Assembly: GCF_015706575.1 (NCBI RefSeq)
Contig: NW_024037055.1
Location: 15,627,590 to 15,691,589, forward strand
Direction of reading: 5' to 3'
DNA from: Patiria miniata
Taxonomy: Eukaryota; Echinodermata; Asteroidea; Valvatida; Asterinidae
DNA length: 64,000 bases
The position numbers and the translations under genes are program-made. How positions within the stretch are numbered: position 1 is the first letter of the stretch; every line of letters begins with the position of its first letter. Below the pieces are notes generated by a model. It ran no database searches. It worked only from the letters and a program-made list of their open reading frames with translations, and was not told the origin of the DNA. Positions 41,681 through 53,640 of the stretch are shown here, one piece after another.

Positions 41681-44600
41681 TCATTTGGTCGGGTACTTGA
41701 CGCCAGGCAGCACACACAGCATCTCAAACAGCAGGTTGGCACCCAGCAGAGCCGTGGTGCCAAACGGGTCGTAGGGTGGCGACACCTACCGGCCAAGAAT
41801 TAAATATGAGTTCAGCTTAATCAGACAAAAGTGCAACTGGTACCCTCAAGAACATTTCTCAAATGTCTTTTATGGGAAAATCGGTTTTGAAACGGGCAAG
41901 CACCAGCAAACTCCACCAAAAAATCTTCACCTGAATTTCCATGTTGACTCAAAACAAAAATAATACATCAGTATTTCTACTTCAAACAATGGCACCCTTT
42001 CAGCTCATTATGAAACTTACAGGTATTTTAATTTGAAAATTTCAACAACTGCTAGGACATTATGAATCCTTGAAAGATCTCTGGAAGGTTTCAACTACAA
42101 CACTGGCACAGGGCCCGTGATACTCACTTCAACCAGATCCCCTCCGATGACGTTCAGTCCGCGACAGCCCCGAATGATCTCCATTCCCTGTATTGGGGTC
42201 AGCCCGCCAACTTCTGGGGTTCCTAAGTACCAGAAATATGACATATACACTTTTAAAGATGTACAGTCCATGCGCTTCAATTCATTTCTTTCAACAAATT
42301 TCCAACTTGTTTGTTATATTTTAACCCTAACTCTCTTGGCATTTCTGCTAGGATGTAACATCAGTCCTGCAAATCCTCCAACCGCCTCCATGTAAAATTT
42401 GCACACAACCTCAATCCTGCAAAAAAAATATGGTTCCTGGGGGGGGGTGACCACTGCCTCAACCTGCAAAATCCTCCGGCAACACTTAATAACAAACAAA
42501 CTTCTGATAATTTGAACATAACCATTCAATAGAGTGCACGTCGGCAAAATTATAAAGGTTTTTTTTTTTCAATAGATGATGTCTCAAAACCGCCAAACTC
42601 ACTGGTTGGACTGGAATCCTGCTGCTGCACAGTTTTGACATGTTTTAAGATGGGGTCACGAGCGAGAAAAAGCTTTATGTGGTCTCTCTGGGCTCCCATA
42701 CATTTTGCACTAAATTTAGTCAGGCACCATTTGTAGGCGGTGTTGTAATTTTGTAATTGTGCGTCTGGAAGCCAAACTGAGGGATCAAGCAATGGTTGTG
42801 TATCTGGAACCGGTAAACACTTTTTAATTAGCGCAATATGTAAGGGAGCAGACTAACGACCAGCCTTGGCAGCACATGCACGATGTCGATGTCAGTGTAT
42901 GGTCTGATGTTAACGTTTTCTCTGATTTTTGTCTTGATCATCCAAATTTCCTGAAGAATGTTCGTGTCTGTTGAGATCGTAAGTGGGTGCAGAATTCTCA
43001 AGCCTTATGGCCTTACTGAGGTCACCTCAAGCTCCACCCTGAAGGATATTTATGAGAGTTTTAAGTGGATCGAAGCGTCATCTGCAACATGAGCCGACAT
43101 TTGAAGAAAACAAAAATAAGCCGCGTTGCCGCAAAACTTTTGGGGCAAGCTCCATACCAGAAACGGAAGACTTTTTTTTGCCTTTATAATACAAAAGCCT
43201 TTACTTTACTACGGGTATACACGTAGTGGCAAAATCCGGTACGACTGTCACTACCGATATATTCGTAGTCGGTAGTCAACATGTTAAACATTTAAATATT
43301 TGGCTAACACTGAACGAAGACTTTTGTCTGCCCCGATACAGTGAGAGTACAAAACACCTCATCACATATCACATCAATCTGAAAGGTCACAGAAACTTTT
43401 CCTTGAAGGGCTGGACATCATGGCACACTTGGTGATGCTGTTTCAGGTAGACACTTGTACGCACGTATTTGTGTATTCAATTTAAAAAATGTTCCTTCAA
43501 CTAACCTGTTCCTGGAGCAAAACCTGGATCTATGCCATCAATATCAAAGCTGATGTATACAGGGATGTCTCCCATCATCTGTCTGACCTCTGACATGAGA
43601 GGGTTGAGTGACTTGTGGTGGCACTCTTCAACACGGACAGTGCGCACTCCCTGTAAAACGGAGAGTGGCATTTTAAAAGCCCAATTACAACACCTCACCC
43701 ACAGATTCTGTATCTTGATTAGCCGAGAGCGAGTCACATGGCATTTGCTATTTTTACTGTCTTACTGTGCATTGGCTGAGAGGACTACAAAATGACTGAA
43801 ATAGGTACAATACACATAGCAACCAACATGGCAACCTGTATGTACGTGTATGTGTGCACATGCATATGGGTGTGCTCTTTGCACATATTGTTCCAATTGA
43901 ACTACAGAGCTGGGCTTAAACATTCAGTTTGGAAAAGTTCAAGTAAGTTTTCAACTAATTTCATATTAAAATAAAAGTACATAATCAGCTTTCTCTTAAA
44001 ATGAAGCAGACTATAGTATGGGTGAGGAGTTATAAAACAAATATTGACTGCTTCGAGTGGTGTAGTAAAACCAACCTCCCTGTAATTAAACAAACACAAT
44101 TTGAGCCTCGGCCACATCCTCACAAAAATTCTAAGGGAGAAATGAAACCCCTCTCCCCCCCCCCCCAAAAAAAACAAAGACTGTTTACCTGGTTTTTCTG
44201 CCACTCATGGTCATCCGGGGTATACTGAGGTCCCCTCAAACCAATCTGGATCATCTTCTTGGGGTCGACCAGATCTTCTTCAATTGCTCGGCGGAAGGGT
44301 GTCCCGTGAGCAATTTTCTCTCCAAGCATCTCATCTGATGTGTCGCCGTGGGCATCCACATGCACCAGGCCCACTCTGCCATGCTTCCCCTTCCAAAGGC
44401 AAATGAGACAGTTGAGAGTGTGTATGTTGGAGAATCAGTGAATTTAATGTAGTTTTGAAGTAGCACAATACATCTCTATTGTGAGTTGCGTATGCATTTC
44501 TGGAAAGAACTGGTTGATATGACTCCGTGTTTTGAACAGTGTCGCTCTATTGTCCTTGGGAAACTAGAACCACCTACAGCACCCACAGGAGAAACATGGT

Positions 44601-47600
44601 GCTACCGCAAAACTCTTAAAGGTACAGTACATCATTTGTAATCTGTGCATTTTGTTTGAAGCAACAAACGTGCTCAAAATCTAAAGAAGGGTGCTGATGA
44701 ACAACTAGCCTGATGAAGTTTCAGCTTACCTTCAGCTTTATATTTTGAGAAAAACTACATTCTAGGATCTCGATTTCAAATCAAAAGTTGCTGAATCATG
44801 TTTTGAATTGGGCCTGAATTCAGCATCCGAGATACAATCTCACTGGTCAGATAGGTCAGAGGTGGAAATGCATGCGAGGATTCTGCTTATAGGTAGAGTA
44901 TATCATTTGCAGCTATCCAAAAAGTAACTGACAAAATTATTGTTGAAAAAACATGCTTGGTCTAAAGATAGTATTGGCACTATATATTACTCCCTGTGAG
45001 ATTATTTTTCTAGCATGCTGTCATTTTGAAGAAAACAATAAAAGAAGGTAAACTCCAAAGATGTGTCTAAAGTCGCAGTTTTGGAAATTGCCGTTAGTAG
45101 TTCATTTGTAATTGGGCGAAGCCATGAATGGGTGCGCACATGCATTGACATGAGGGACGCACATGCACGCAATTGCTAATTGGTTAGTTCAACGCGTGAC
45201 ATCACGTAGCTGCAATCGGCTGAATGAGATCGTGTCCCGGACGCTGATTTCGGGCGCAATTCAAAACCTGACTCGGCAACTTTTGAATTGAAATAGAGAT
45301 CCTAGAATATTTTTTTCACAGAATATACAGCATTCACTGAGTAAAAACTTCACCAGGTTAGTTGTTAATTAAGCACCCTTCTTTAGATTTTGATCACTTT
45401 TGCTGCTTCAAACAGACCCACAGATTTCTATTCCAATCTCATCATATTGCATCTGCCAATAAAACAAGGAGAAATGAGGTCAGAAGTCACCTCAAAATTG
45501 TTTGTGGGTCTGAATTCATAACATGACCGTAAACTAATAGGTGCAATATCGTGCACTATTGAGGCTTGGGTCGCGAAAAAATTACAATTTGATTGATATG
45601 ATAAATAACGGCAACTAAGACATACAAAGTTCATTGACCTCTCCAAGGGTATCACTACGTCAAATATGATGTCCCCACATCTGAAATTCTTTTCATGGCA
45701 CAAAGAGTTAAGTTTTAGACTTGGGTCATGGAAAAGTGGCATTTACAATTGTGTAAATCTTATTAATATCCATAGGTAGGCTATGGTTTTACAAAGGTCA
45801 TGACCTCTCCTAAGGTCACCAGAGGTTGAATATGAAATGGCCTATATTTGAAAATTCTCTTTATAGCATGAACACCTTTCATTTAGACATGAATCGTGAA
45901 AAAGATGGGGTTTAAAGATTAAATCTTACAAACAGCTGTATAAACAGGTTTACAAAGGTCATTGACCTCTCAAAGGTCACAAGACATCAGATATGAATTG
46001 TTCCTGCATCTGATCATTATTTTCATTGTATGAAGACCTATGACATAGACTTGGGTCATAGGAAAGTGAAGTTTTGAAGAAAAAAATTATGAATAGAGTA
46101 TGTAAAGTTCATTGACCTCTAAAAGGTCACCAGAGGTCAGATATGAAATGCCTCCATATCTGAAAATGTTCTTCATGGCATGAAGAACCAACATGCTTTT
46201 ATCACAAACTGCACAATCCTTTTGCATATTGGGGCTATGCCGCACCACTATGGGCAGCAGTTTGCCAGTAGAAGTAACAGCTGGACTCAGGAAAAGTAAC
46301 CCAGAGGAAAACATCCTAGGCTGTCCGCACTGGACTTAAAATGGGAAGAGTAGTACCCATAGTCTCGGTAAGCTTTACCCAAAAAAGTCCAGTGCGGACA
46401 GGGCTTTAGAGAAAACAGGAAGTCCAAGTTGCTAAAGTTCAAATCATAAATTATGTGCATAACATATGGGGTGTCTAAACGACCCCCCCCCCCCCCCTTC
46501 TCTCTAAAATCTTGGGTACAGTGATCACCTTAATTGCCTGCAGCACTGGATAAGACAGCGTGTGGTCCCCACCAAGAGTCAAGGGTTTACAGCCAGTCAA
46601 CAGAATCTTGGAATAGGCTTCCTTAATCATGCACACAGCTTTCTTCAAGTCATAGAGGTTAATGCTGACGTCTCCAATGTCGGCAACCTGCAGACTTTCA
46701 TAGGGTGCTGCACCTGGATATGTTGAGGGAGAAATTAAGAGTTTGTAATGTCAGTTTAATTTGGGGGTGTTTTTAAATAAAAGATTGGGCCATCAAGATT
46801 CTCACTTTTGGCCTCTCGCAGACTGCTTTCATCGGGGCCAGGAACTGAACCACACTTTTTGAAATGTTCACGCCTGACAAATGATTGTAGTGAGAAGACA
46901 GAACATACACAGAGGCTGAAATAATACACATAAAAACCGCTTGGACAAAAATTAGCTTTATATACTATACAGAATTTGAGCCATCACATGCATGTAGAAA
47001 ATTGGTTCAGACAGGAAGAGTGAAAGGTTGGTTAAAACATGTCCAAAACATAAATTTGCCCTCTGCTATGCATTCTGTTTACATCCATTGTTTTTTCTTC
47101 CAAATGTATAAATATGACTGCATGGTGGCCTTACCTAGGCTGTTGCAGGATCTGATTAGGCATGACTCGGTCCTGATCTGTCTTGGGCCCAGCCTGGTTC
47201 CTGATCTGTTGGAGGTTCCAATATCCAATGGGATACCCACAAAACATGCATCCAGACCTGCGTTCAGTAAAGCAAAAATATAGTCATGTATACTGCATCG
47301 TTCTCACTATTACGTTAAGGAGAATACACAAGAAAGTGTGGATTCGAAATTTAAGAATTCACGAGGCGCGAAGCGCCGAGTGAATTCGTAAATTAAGAAT
47401 CCACACTTGCGAGTGTATTCTTCGACTTAAACCATTGCGTCAAAAGAAGTATTGGCATTAACAGTGAGTGGAGATGAAAAGACTTGGGATAAATGTTGCA
47501 ACCTGACGCCACTTCCGCGATTGTGTACAAAGTCTATGGAGAGTCAAGATTTTTTTAAAAGTATTTCCTAACAAAATTGGAAATATTTCTCAGTCCCAGA

Positions 47601-50600
47601 TTCATGTCTTATCATCATTTTTGCAATGAATGCCCTTCATTGAGATGATATATGGAGAAAAAAAGTGGCGTCAGGTTGCAACATTTGTCCCGGCTCCTTC
47701 CGTTGACAAATTGATAGTTCAGACGATGATTTCTTTCTGACTCGAAGTAGGTTTTGCAGTGACGGCGGAGAATCTGACAGGGAAGATGCATTGGTAATTT
47801 TGGAAGGAAATTTTCACGCAGACGGTCCTATTAATGCTCATTATAGAGAACAATTGTCCGACGTGTTCAAAGTGTGGATTCGTAATTCCGAATCCACACT
47901 TTACTAAAGATTCTTCATTCCGAATCCACACTTTGTGACAGCGTAACAGATTCGTAGTTCCGAATCCACACTTTTAACAATAGTGTGACGTCATAGCAAT
48001 GGATTAAACAATCTGATTTCACAGTGCTTGCCAACAGATGCAGTCTAAGACCCCAGGCCAAAAAAAAGAGGAAAAAAATGTTGCAACCTGACGCCACTTG
48101 TTTCTTCATATATCATCTCAATGAAGGTCAGTCATTGCAAAAATATTGAAAAGACATGAATCTGGGACTGAGAAACAATTCCAATTTTGTTGCCGGGGAA
48201 ATACTTGTAAATGTCTTGACTCTCCATAGACTTTGTACACAACCGCTGAAGTGGCATCAGGTTGCAACATTTTTTCCAAAAAAACATACTTCTGCTTCCG
48301 ATTACATGGCATTCAAAAACAGGGTAGGTAGGTAGGTAGGGAATTGTTTTACTTTGTTTTTGGCAAATTCTTTTTGCAGGATCATATGGAGGCGTCTGCG
48401 TGTAGTCAAGGGTGAAAGGTAGTAATTGATGGTTTTAGGTGTTTTTTCCCCTCATTTTTCCCCATAAACAAAATTAGGGTAGGGGCTGTCAGAATAGGGT
48501 AGGTACCGGTAAGGAAACCGGAAGCAGAATTTGTTTTTTTGGCAAACGTCAGCATGTCAAATCAAAAGTTGATCACAAGAAGAGTCACAAGTAAGTAAGG
48601 CCAAAAAAAAAAATACTTGGTCTCTGATCAGCGCGCGCGTCGATTTTAATCATGCGCGTCAACTTTTTTTTTTTCCAAATTAACACGGAAGTTACAACAG
48701 CGCCCTCTATTGCCGCACCTCCTCAAATTTTTGTACCAAGGAGCACCAAGGAATGGGGAAATTGCACCAAGGCAAATGATAAAGGGCACCAAGGCAAATT
48801 ATGGAGGACACCAATGTATAATGAGGACACAAAAAAAGCAAAATAGTACCCACCTTGTCTGTGCAATTCAAGCTTTAAAAAAAAAAAGCCACCAAAAAAA
48901 AAAAAAAACCCGCGTCGCCGCATCAATTCCGGAACTTCAGTCTGACCAGAGACCGATTATTTAATTTGTTTGGCCTAACAGGGAATGAAAACTAGGCATC
49001 TTTACATGCCTCCGGCTCGACTATGCTGTAGCTACGTCCTTCATCTTCTCAAATGGAAGAATAATTAGCCCCACAAATTATCAAGGGAATAAATGTGTGC
49101 TTGGCCGGTTTTAAACAAGTCTGTTCAAGACCGGCTGGGGGATGGACGCGGCGAGGGATATTATAGGCGACCAGGCCCCTAGCCGGTCTTAAACGGACTT
49201 GTTTAATACCGGCCAAGCATGTGTTTATTCCAATTTATAAATACCTTTTGGGTCAAGTCAAACAATATAAATTTCCAACGATTTTGTTCAACAATTTTAC
49301 TTCATGTTTTATTAAACACCCTTCTAGCTATGTTATGGTATGTGCCTCTCGCGACTAGTCGTAAACAACTCCTTATATGGAGTTTGGTGCGCGGATTGCG
49401 CGCATGGCACATACTGCCTGATGTGGTACAGAACACAGCTGTGTCGGTGTAGTTTGAAATTGGGACTATGAAATGCTGACTGACTGGTGTTTAAGACCAG
49501 CCAGCCGGTGTTTTATTAACCGCTTAAGACCGGCCACATGACGAACTCTCGACCAATAGGAATGGGTAAACTGTCTAAGGTATAAATTTATGAATATTTA
49601 TTACTAGCCATGAATGCCTTTGTCACAGTTCATTTGAATAGCTTGTAACTGACTCAAGACTGGGTGACTTTTGATGACTTTTGATGACTTTATTTGATGA
49701 CTTGTGGCGACTTGTGATGACTTGTGATGACTTGTGGTGACTTGTGGTGACTTGTGGTGACTTGTGGTGACTTGGGATGACTTGTGGTGACTTGTGGTGA
49801 CTTGTAGTACTTGTGGTGATTTGTGATGACTTGTGGTGACTTGTGGTGACTTGTGGTGACTTGTGATGACTTGTGATGACTTGTGATGACTTGTAGTACT
49901 TGTGGTGACTTGTGATGACTTGTGGCGACTTGGGATGACTTGTGGTGACTTGTGGTGACTTGTAGTACTTGTGGTGACTTGTGATGACTTGTGGTGACTT
50001 GTGGTGACTTGTGATGACTTGTGATGACTTAATGACTTGTAGTACTTGTGGTGATTTTTGATGACTTGTGGTGACTTGTGGTGACTTGTGATGACTTGTA
50101 GTACTTTTGGTGATTTTTGATGACTTGTGGTGACTTGTGGTGACTTGTGGTGACTTGTGATGAGTTGTGATGACTTGTGGTGACTTGTGATGACTTGTGA
50201 TGAGTTGTGATGACTTGTGGTGACTTGTGATGACTTGTGGTGACTTGTGGTGATTTGTGATGACTTGTGGTGACTTGTGGTGACTTGTGGTGACTTGTGG
50301 TGACTTGTGATGACTTGTGATGACTTGTGATGACTTGTAGTACTTGTGGTGACTTGTGATGACTTGTGGCGACTTGGGATGACTTGTGGTGACTTGTGGT
50401 GACTTGTAGTACTTGTGGTGACTTGTGATGACTTGTGGTGACTTGTGGTGACTTGTGATGACTTGTGATGACTTAATGACTTGTAGTACTTGTGGTGATT
50501 TGTGATGACTTGTGGTGACTTGTGGTGACTTGTGGTGACTTGTGGTGACTTGTGATGACTTGTAGTACTTTTGGTGATTTTTGATGACTTGTGGTGACTT

Positions 50601-51715
50601 GTGGTGACTTGTGGTGACTTGTGGTGACTTGTGGTGATTTGTGATGACTTGTGATGACTTGTGATGACTTATGATGACTTGTAGTACTTGTGGTGATTTG
50701 TGATGACTTGTGGTGATTTGTGGTGACTTGTGATGACTTGTGATGACTTGTAGTACTTGTGGTGACTTGTGATGACTTGTGGTGACTTGGGATGACTTGT
50801 GATGACTTGTGGTGACTTGTAGTACTTGTGGTGATTTGTGATGACTTGTGGTGACTTGTGGTGACTTGTGGTGACTTGTGGTGACTTGTGATGACTTGTG
50901 ATGACTTGTGATGACTTGTGATGACTTGTAGTACTTGTGGTGATTTGTGATGACTTGTGGTGACTTGTGGTGACTTGTGGTGACTTGTGATGACTTGTAA
51001 TGACTTGTGATGGCATGTGACAACTTGTGATGAGTTGTGATGACTTGTACTGACTGGACTGCAACTGTTGCCTCATGTGAGTTCACGATTTTTGTTGTAC
51101 AGCTGTAGTCTGTTTCATTTGAGACTGTATAGAAGTACACAGTGAACATGCTAACTTCAGTTGGACTATTTCGATTTTGTTCAGCAGCTCAATTAAACTG
51201 ACCATTGCCTTTGTCAGAATTGTGTCTGGATGGGCGTCTTTTGGACACCCTGTAGGCAATTTTGGACACCCTGTTTTGGTATGCGTATACCATGTATACA
51301 AGTAAAGGTACACAAATGTAGCAACTACATCAGCCTTTTTTTTTCATTTCAAGACAACTTTGGGCAAAAAACTGTTGAAAGCCGACTTATTTCAATGGTT
51401 AAGCAACTTTAACCCATGGTTAACCCCCCCCCCCCAAAAAAAAAAAAAAAATCGAGTGCAAACATATTTTAAATGGTTTATGTTATTATTAGGCTAACCT
51501 TCAGCAGTCTTCTGATACGGAAGTCTAAACATGGTTGCTATACCCCCTGATCGAGGAACGTCAGTCCCAGAAAGGGGCTGATTGTAGACGAGGCACTGTC
51601 CTGTCTCAGCCAGCTGACGCCGTGGGACGCCCTCCGGTGCCAACATACAAGAGCTGGCAGTCACTCGAAGAATGCTTGCCCATTTCGAGTGAGACCTTCG
51701 TGCTACAGACAACAT
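41681..51715 (-). CDS. AGMAT: Agmatinase-family ureohydrolase (7 exons)
   Basis: Exons (5' to 3'): 51715-51499, 47257-47135, 46713-46529, 44389-44189, 43650-43506, 42222-42128, 41785-41681. All are GT-AG and in phase, giving 356 aa (human AGMAT 352). Residues 1-33 are Arg/Ser-rich without acids at first, like a mitochondrial presequence. The two-Mn site is complete: His164 (GGDHT), Asp187, His189 and Asp191 (HVDAHGDT), Asp278 and Asp280 (SFDIDGIDP). FAPGTGTPEVGGLTP and DLVEVSPPYDPFGTTALLGA complete the family core. The reaction is hydrolysis of a guanidino group to urea plus amine. Classic agmatinase gives putrescine, but the vertebrate AGMAT branch has been reported to prefer linear guanidino acids, so the substrate is open. 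DAHGD replaces the usual DAHTD. The ATG follows TTTACAG-AGAAC, so a 5'-UTR intron may precede it. Confidence 0.92.
42541..42812 (-). other. Open-frame remnant in agmatinase intron 5
   Basis: The - strand reads about 80 codons, from PLLDPSVWLPDAQLQNYN through CLTKFSAKCMGAQRDHIKLF and VKTVQQQDSSPTSEFGGFE, into an A run. Composition looks protein-like, but I do not recognise it and see no splice sites joining it in phase to agmatinase. It could be a transposon-derived fragment or an unused exon. Confidence 0.25.
44654..45413. mobile_element. 760-bp long-TIR element in agmatinase intron 3
   Basis: GTTTGAAGCAACAAACGTGC at the left is inverted at the right end (GCTGCTTCAAAC). Similarity continues about 70 bp (AATCTAAAGAAGGGTGCT; CTGATGAAGTTT) and again further in (TTGAAATCGAGATCC; CAACTTTTGA). 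No ORF. A fragment resembling its TIR region (CACTCAAACTTCATCAGGCTAG) occurs near 59775-59797. Confidence 0.7.
45630..46225. repeat. IR1-bearing repeat, second locus
   Basis: In agmatinase intron 3. Units with GGTCACCAGAGGTC...ATATGAAATG recur at about 45815, 45970 and 46125 (period about 155 bp), then GAAGAACCAACATGC...TCACAAACTGCACAATC, which matches the right arm of the 16.2-kb element. It contains a perfect AGGTCATTGACCT at about 45957 and a spacer-less AGGTCATGACCT at 45796. Confidence 0.7.
46318..46405. mobile_element. Tiny TIR element
   Basis: GGCTGTCCGCACTGGACTT and AAGTCCAGTGCGGACAGGGCT face each other across about 45 bp. In agmatinase intron 3. Confidence 0.65.
47313..47430. repeat. 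Large hairpin in agmatinase intron 1
   Basis: Arms of about 55 bp (TTAAGGAGAATACACAAG... and the complementary ...GAGTGTATTCTTCGACTTAA) meet at GGCGC-GAA-GCGCC. Related short palindromes of GTGTGGATTCG/CGAATCCACAC follow at 47870-47970. Confidence 0.75.
47491..47696. mobile_element. MITE AAATGTTGCAACCTGACGCC, copy 1
   Basis: The ends AAATGTTGCAACCTGACGCC and its complement are perfect TIRs. The 206-bp copy lacks ORFs. Confidence 0.8.
48076..48273. mobile_element. MITE AAATGTTGCAACCTGACGCC, copy 2 (inverted)
   Basis: Same family as 47491-47696 in opposite orientation, as shown by the unique interior (CATGAATCTGGGACTGAG and its complement). The right TIR has one change (GGCATCAGG). Confidence 0.8.
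49086..49231. repeat. Inverted repeat in agmatinase intron 1
   Basis: GGAATAAATGTGTGCTTGGC and its complement form arms of about 50 bp with GGCCGGT-TTAAAC words. A third related fragment with GACCAGCCAGCCGG lies at 49494-49538. Confidence 0.7.
49665..51056. repeat. Decamer minisatellite (TTGTGATGAC/TTGTGGTGAC)n
   Basis: About 1.4 kb of 10-bp units varying mainly G/A at one position, interrupted at intervals by TTGTAGTAC and TTAATGAC variants that give longer blocks of about 100-150 bp, some repeated almost exactly (for example 49860-50040 and 50310-50490). It lies in agmatinase intron 1. On the - strand the unit reads without stops in any frame, which produces a 508-codon open frame (SHHKSPQVTT repeats) that I do not regard as a gene. 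Confidence 0.95.
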
Positions 51716-52631
51716 GTTCTCTGTAAATAACAACAGTATACAACCACAGTTCAGTTATTGCTTCACCTGAGATAAAATGTCATCCATTGTACATTGTATT
51801 ACATAAAAAACTGGTATTGTGGAGTTCCCTAACATGGCAAACTATAATGTGTCGTGACTCTTCCCATGCAGATTTGCCAAACCTCTTCGTCAACAAGCTT
51901 CATATTGACTCAGTGAATACCACTATTACCTTAATAACGCTTGCTACTGACCCCTTGTGAAAAGCACCTGAAATTGAATTTTAATTAAAAGAATGTGGTG
52001 TCCTGAAATTAGGCACAAATCAGGCAGATGAGGGGTAGGGTTCCCTTTCAAATAATGTTATGTGTCAACTAAGAATTTATATAAAGTCGGCAAATAAACC
52101 ATTCTTCTCCACTCCTTTGGTTTATGCTGTTATTTCCAAATAACATATCGCACGTGAGTTGGTCCAGTAAAACAATAAATGAAGCGAGTGTACATGTGTG
52201 GACCTGGAAACATGACTCAATATGGGGAATATGGAAAGCAGTCGTTGTCTTGCTCTCCGAGACTGCTTTCCACAACAACACACCAGACGAAAATTGAGCC
52301 CACTAGCGGCGCCTGAAAGCAGTATGGTACCCGCATACATCGCGCAATTTTTTTTCGATAATCATCCCGTGATGCATTTCATTTGCATAATTAACCAAAT
52401 AAGATGGACGACAGCCGTTGGAACAAAAGCCGCCGAAATCATCAAAATTTTTCACATTTTAGGGTTTTTTGTTCTGTTTCATTTAAGTCGATCATTAGCT
52501 TCGTGAATGACTGCTGAATGTAAATGGAATCTGGGGTGCGATAATAGAGGTGAAAAAGGACAATTTTTGGGAGATCATTCTGGAAGGGTCTCTTAAGACC
52601 ACACTCTCACGCCGTAGTTATGTCTCCAGCG
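51716..52631. other. Region upstream of the agmatinase-like gene
   Basis: Presumably holds its promoter and any 5'-UTR exon, but no core element is clear. An inverted pair GGAAAGCAGTC/GACTGCTTTCC occurs at about 52231-52271. Confidence 0.4.
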
Positions 52632-52737
52632 TTACGTGTGAATTCCCAATGAGCATTTCAGCTGGAGTTACTCAAGCTATGTAGATATAGGTAGCTTGAG
52701 TAACATCCAGCTGATATGCTCATCAGGAACTCACATG
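52632..52737. repeat. 105-bp hairpin
   Basis: ACGTGTGAATTCCCAATGAG...TTACTCAAGCTA pairs with its near-perfect complement ending at 52737. Adjacent to the larger foldback at 52755. Confidence 0.75.
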
Positions 52738-52754
52738 TCAGCCGGATGTTACTC

Positions 52755-53640
52755 AAGTTAGTACTAGCCCTACATTGTAGTCTATGGCCCACACTGAGTA
52801 GACTCTACATGTTGGGCCATACGGATATTGCTTCCCAAAGTTGAGGATTTGAAATAAAAAAAACACAATTTTTTTTGCAATCATTCCAACTCATACTCTG
52901 AAGGTGGGTTCACTTACCCGAACCTCTCAATATTCCCCCCAAATTAGGACTTCCCCGTGCTTCCTTCTGGTGAAATTCGTTTCTTTTAAAATATTAATTT
53001 GTCAACCGAAGTGAAAGTTCATGACAGGCAGTTCGCCGAGTAGAAGTCTGGTTCTCCGACCAAAATATTTCCCTGTCTTTTATTTAATGTAGACACGTGA
53101 AGGGCACTGCGCCTGGTTATGGTCATATCATATCTGAAAAAAAAAAATTGCACGCCGGATCAGAACAACTAGCCAATCACAGTGCGCGCATCTTGATTAT
53201 TTATGCTGAATCGAGGTGCGCAGCACTGTGATTGGCTGGCTGCTCTAATGGCGTAGGCCTATGCGATGTTTTTTTCCGGATATGATATCCTGGGTGCAAT
53301 GCCCTTCATGTATATATACGTCAAAGAAAGGGAAATATTTTGGTCAGAAAATTAGACTACTTATACTGGGCGAGCTGCCTGTCATGACCTTCCACTTCGA
53401 GTTGACAATTTTTTTTTTTTTAAGAGACGAATTTCACCAGAAGGAAGCACGGGGAAGTCCTAATTTTGGGGGGAATATTGAGAGGTACGGGTAAGTGAAC
53501 CAACCTTCTGAGTGGAATGATTGCAATAAAAAAAAATTATTTTCAAATCCTCAACTTTGGGAAGCAATATCCGTGTGGCCCAGCATGTAGAGTCTACTCA
53601 GTGGTGCGCGGGCCATAGACTAGGGCTAGCTAGTACTAGA
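52755..53640. mobile_element. 0.9-kb foldback palindrome
   Basis: The arms (about 52755-53080 and 53325-53640) are inverted copies: TAGTACTAGCC, GTCTATGGCCC, GAGTAGACTCTACATG, GAAGCAATATCCG, TCAACTTTGGGAAGC, GAAGGAAGCACGGGGAAGTC and ATTTTGGTC all recur in mirror order. The spacer holds a second inverted pair (GCCAATCACAGTGCGC; GCGCAGCACTGTGATTGGC). No ORF. Confidence 0.85.

Noticed and set aside
49623..51149. 508-codon - strand open frame (SHHKSPQVTT repeats)
   Set aside because: It is produced by a stop-free 10-bp minisatellite; all three - strand frames are open there, and it lies within an agmatinase intron.
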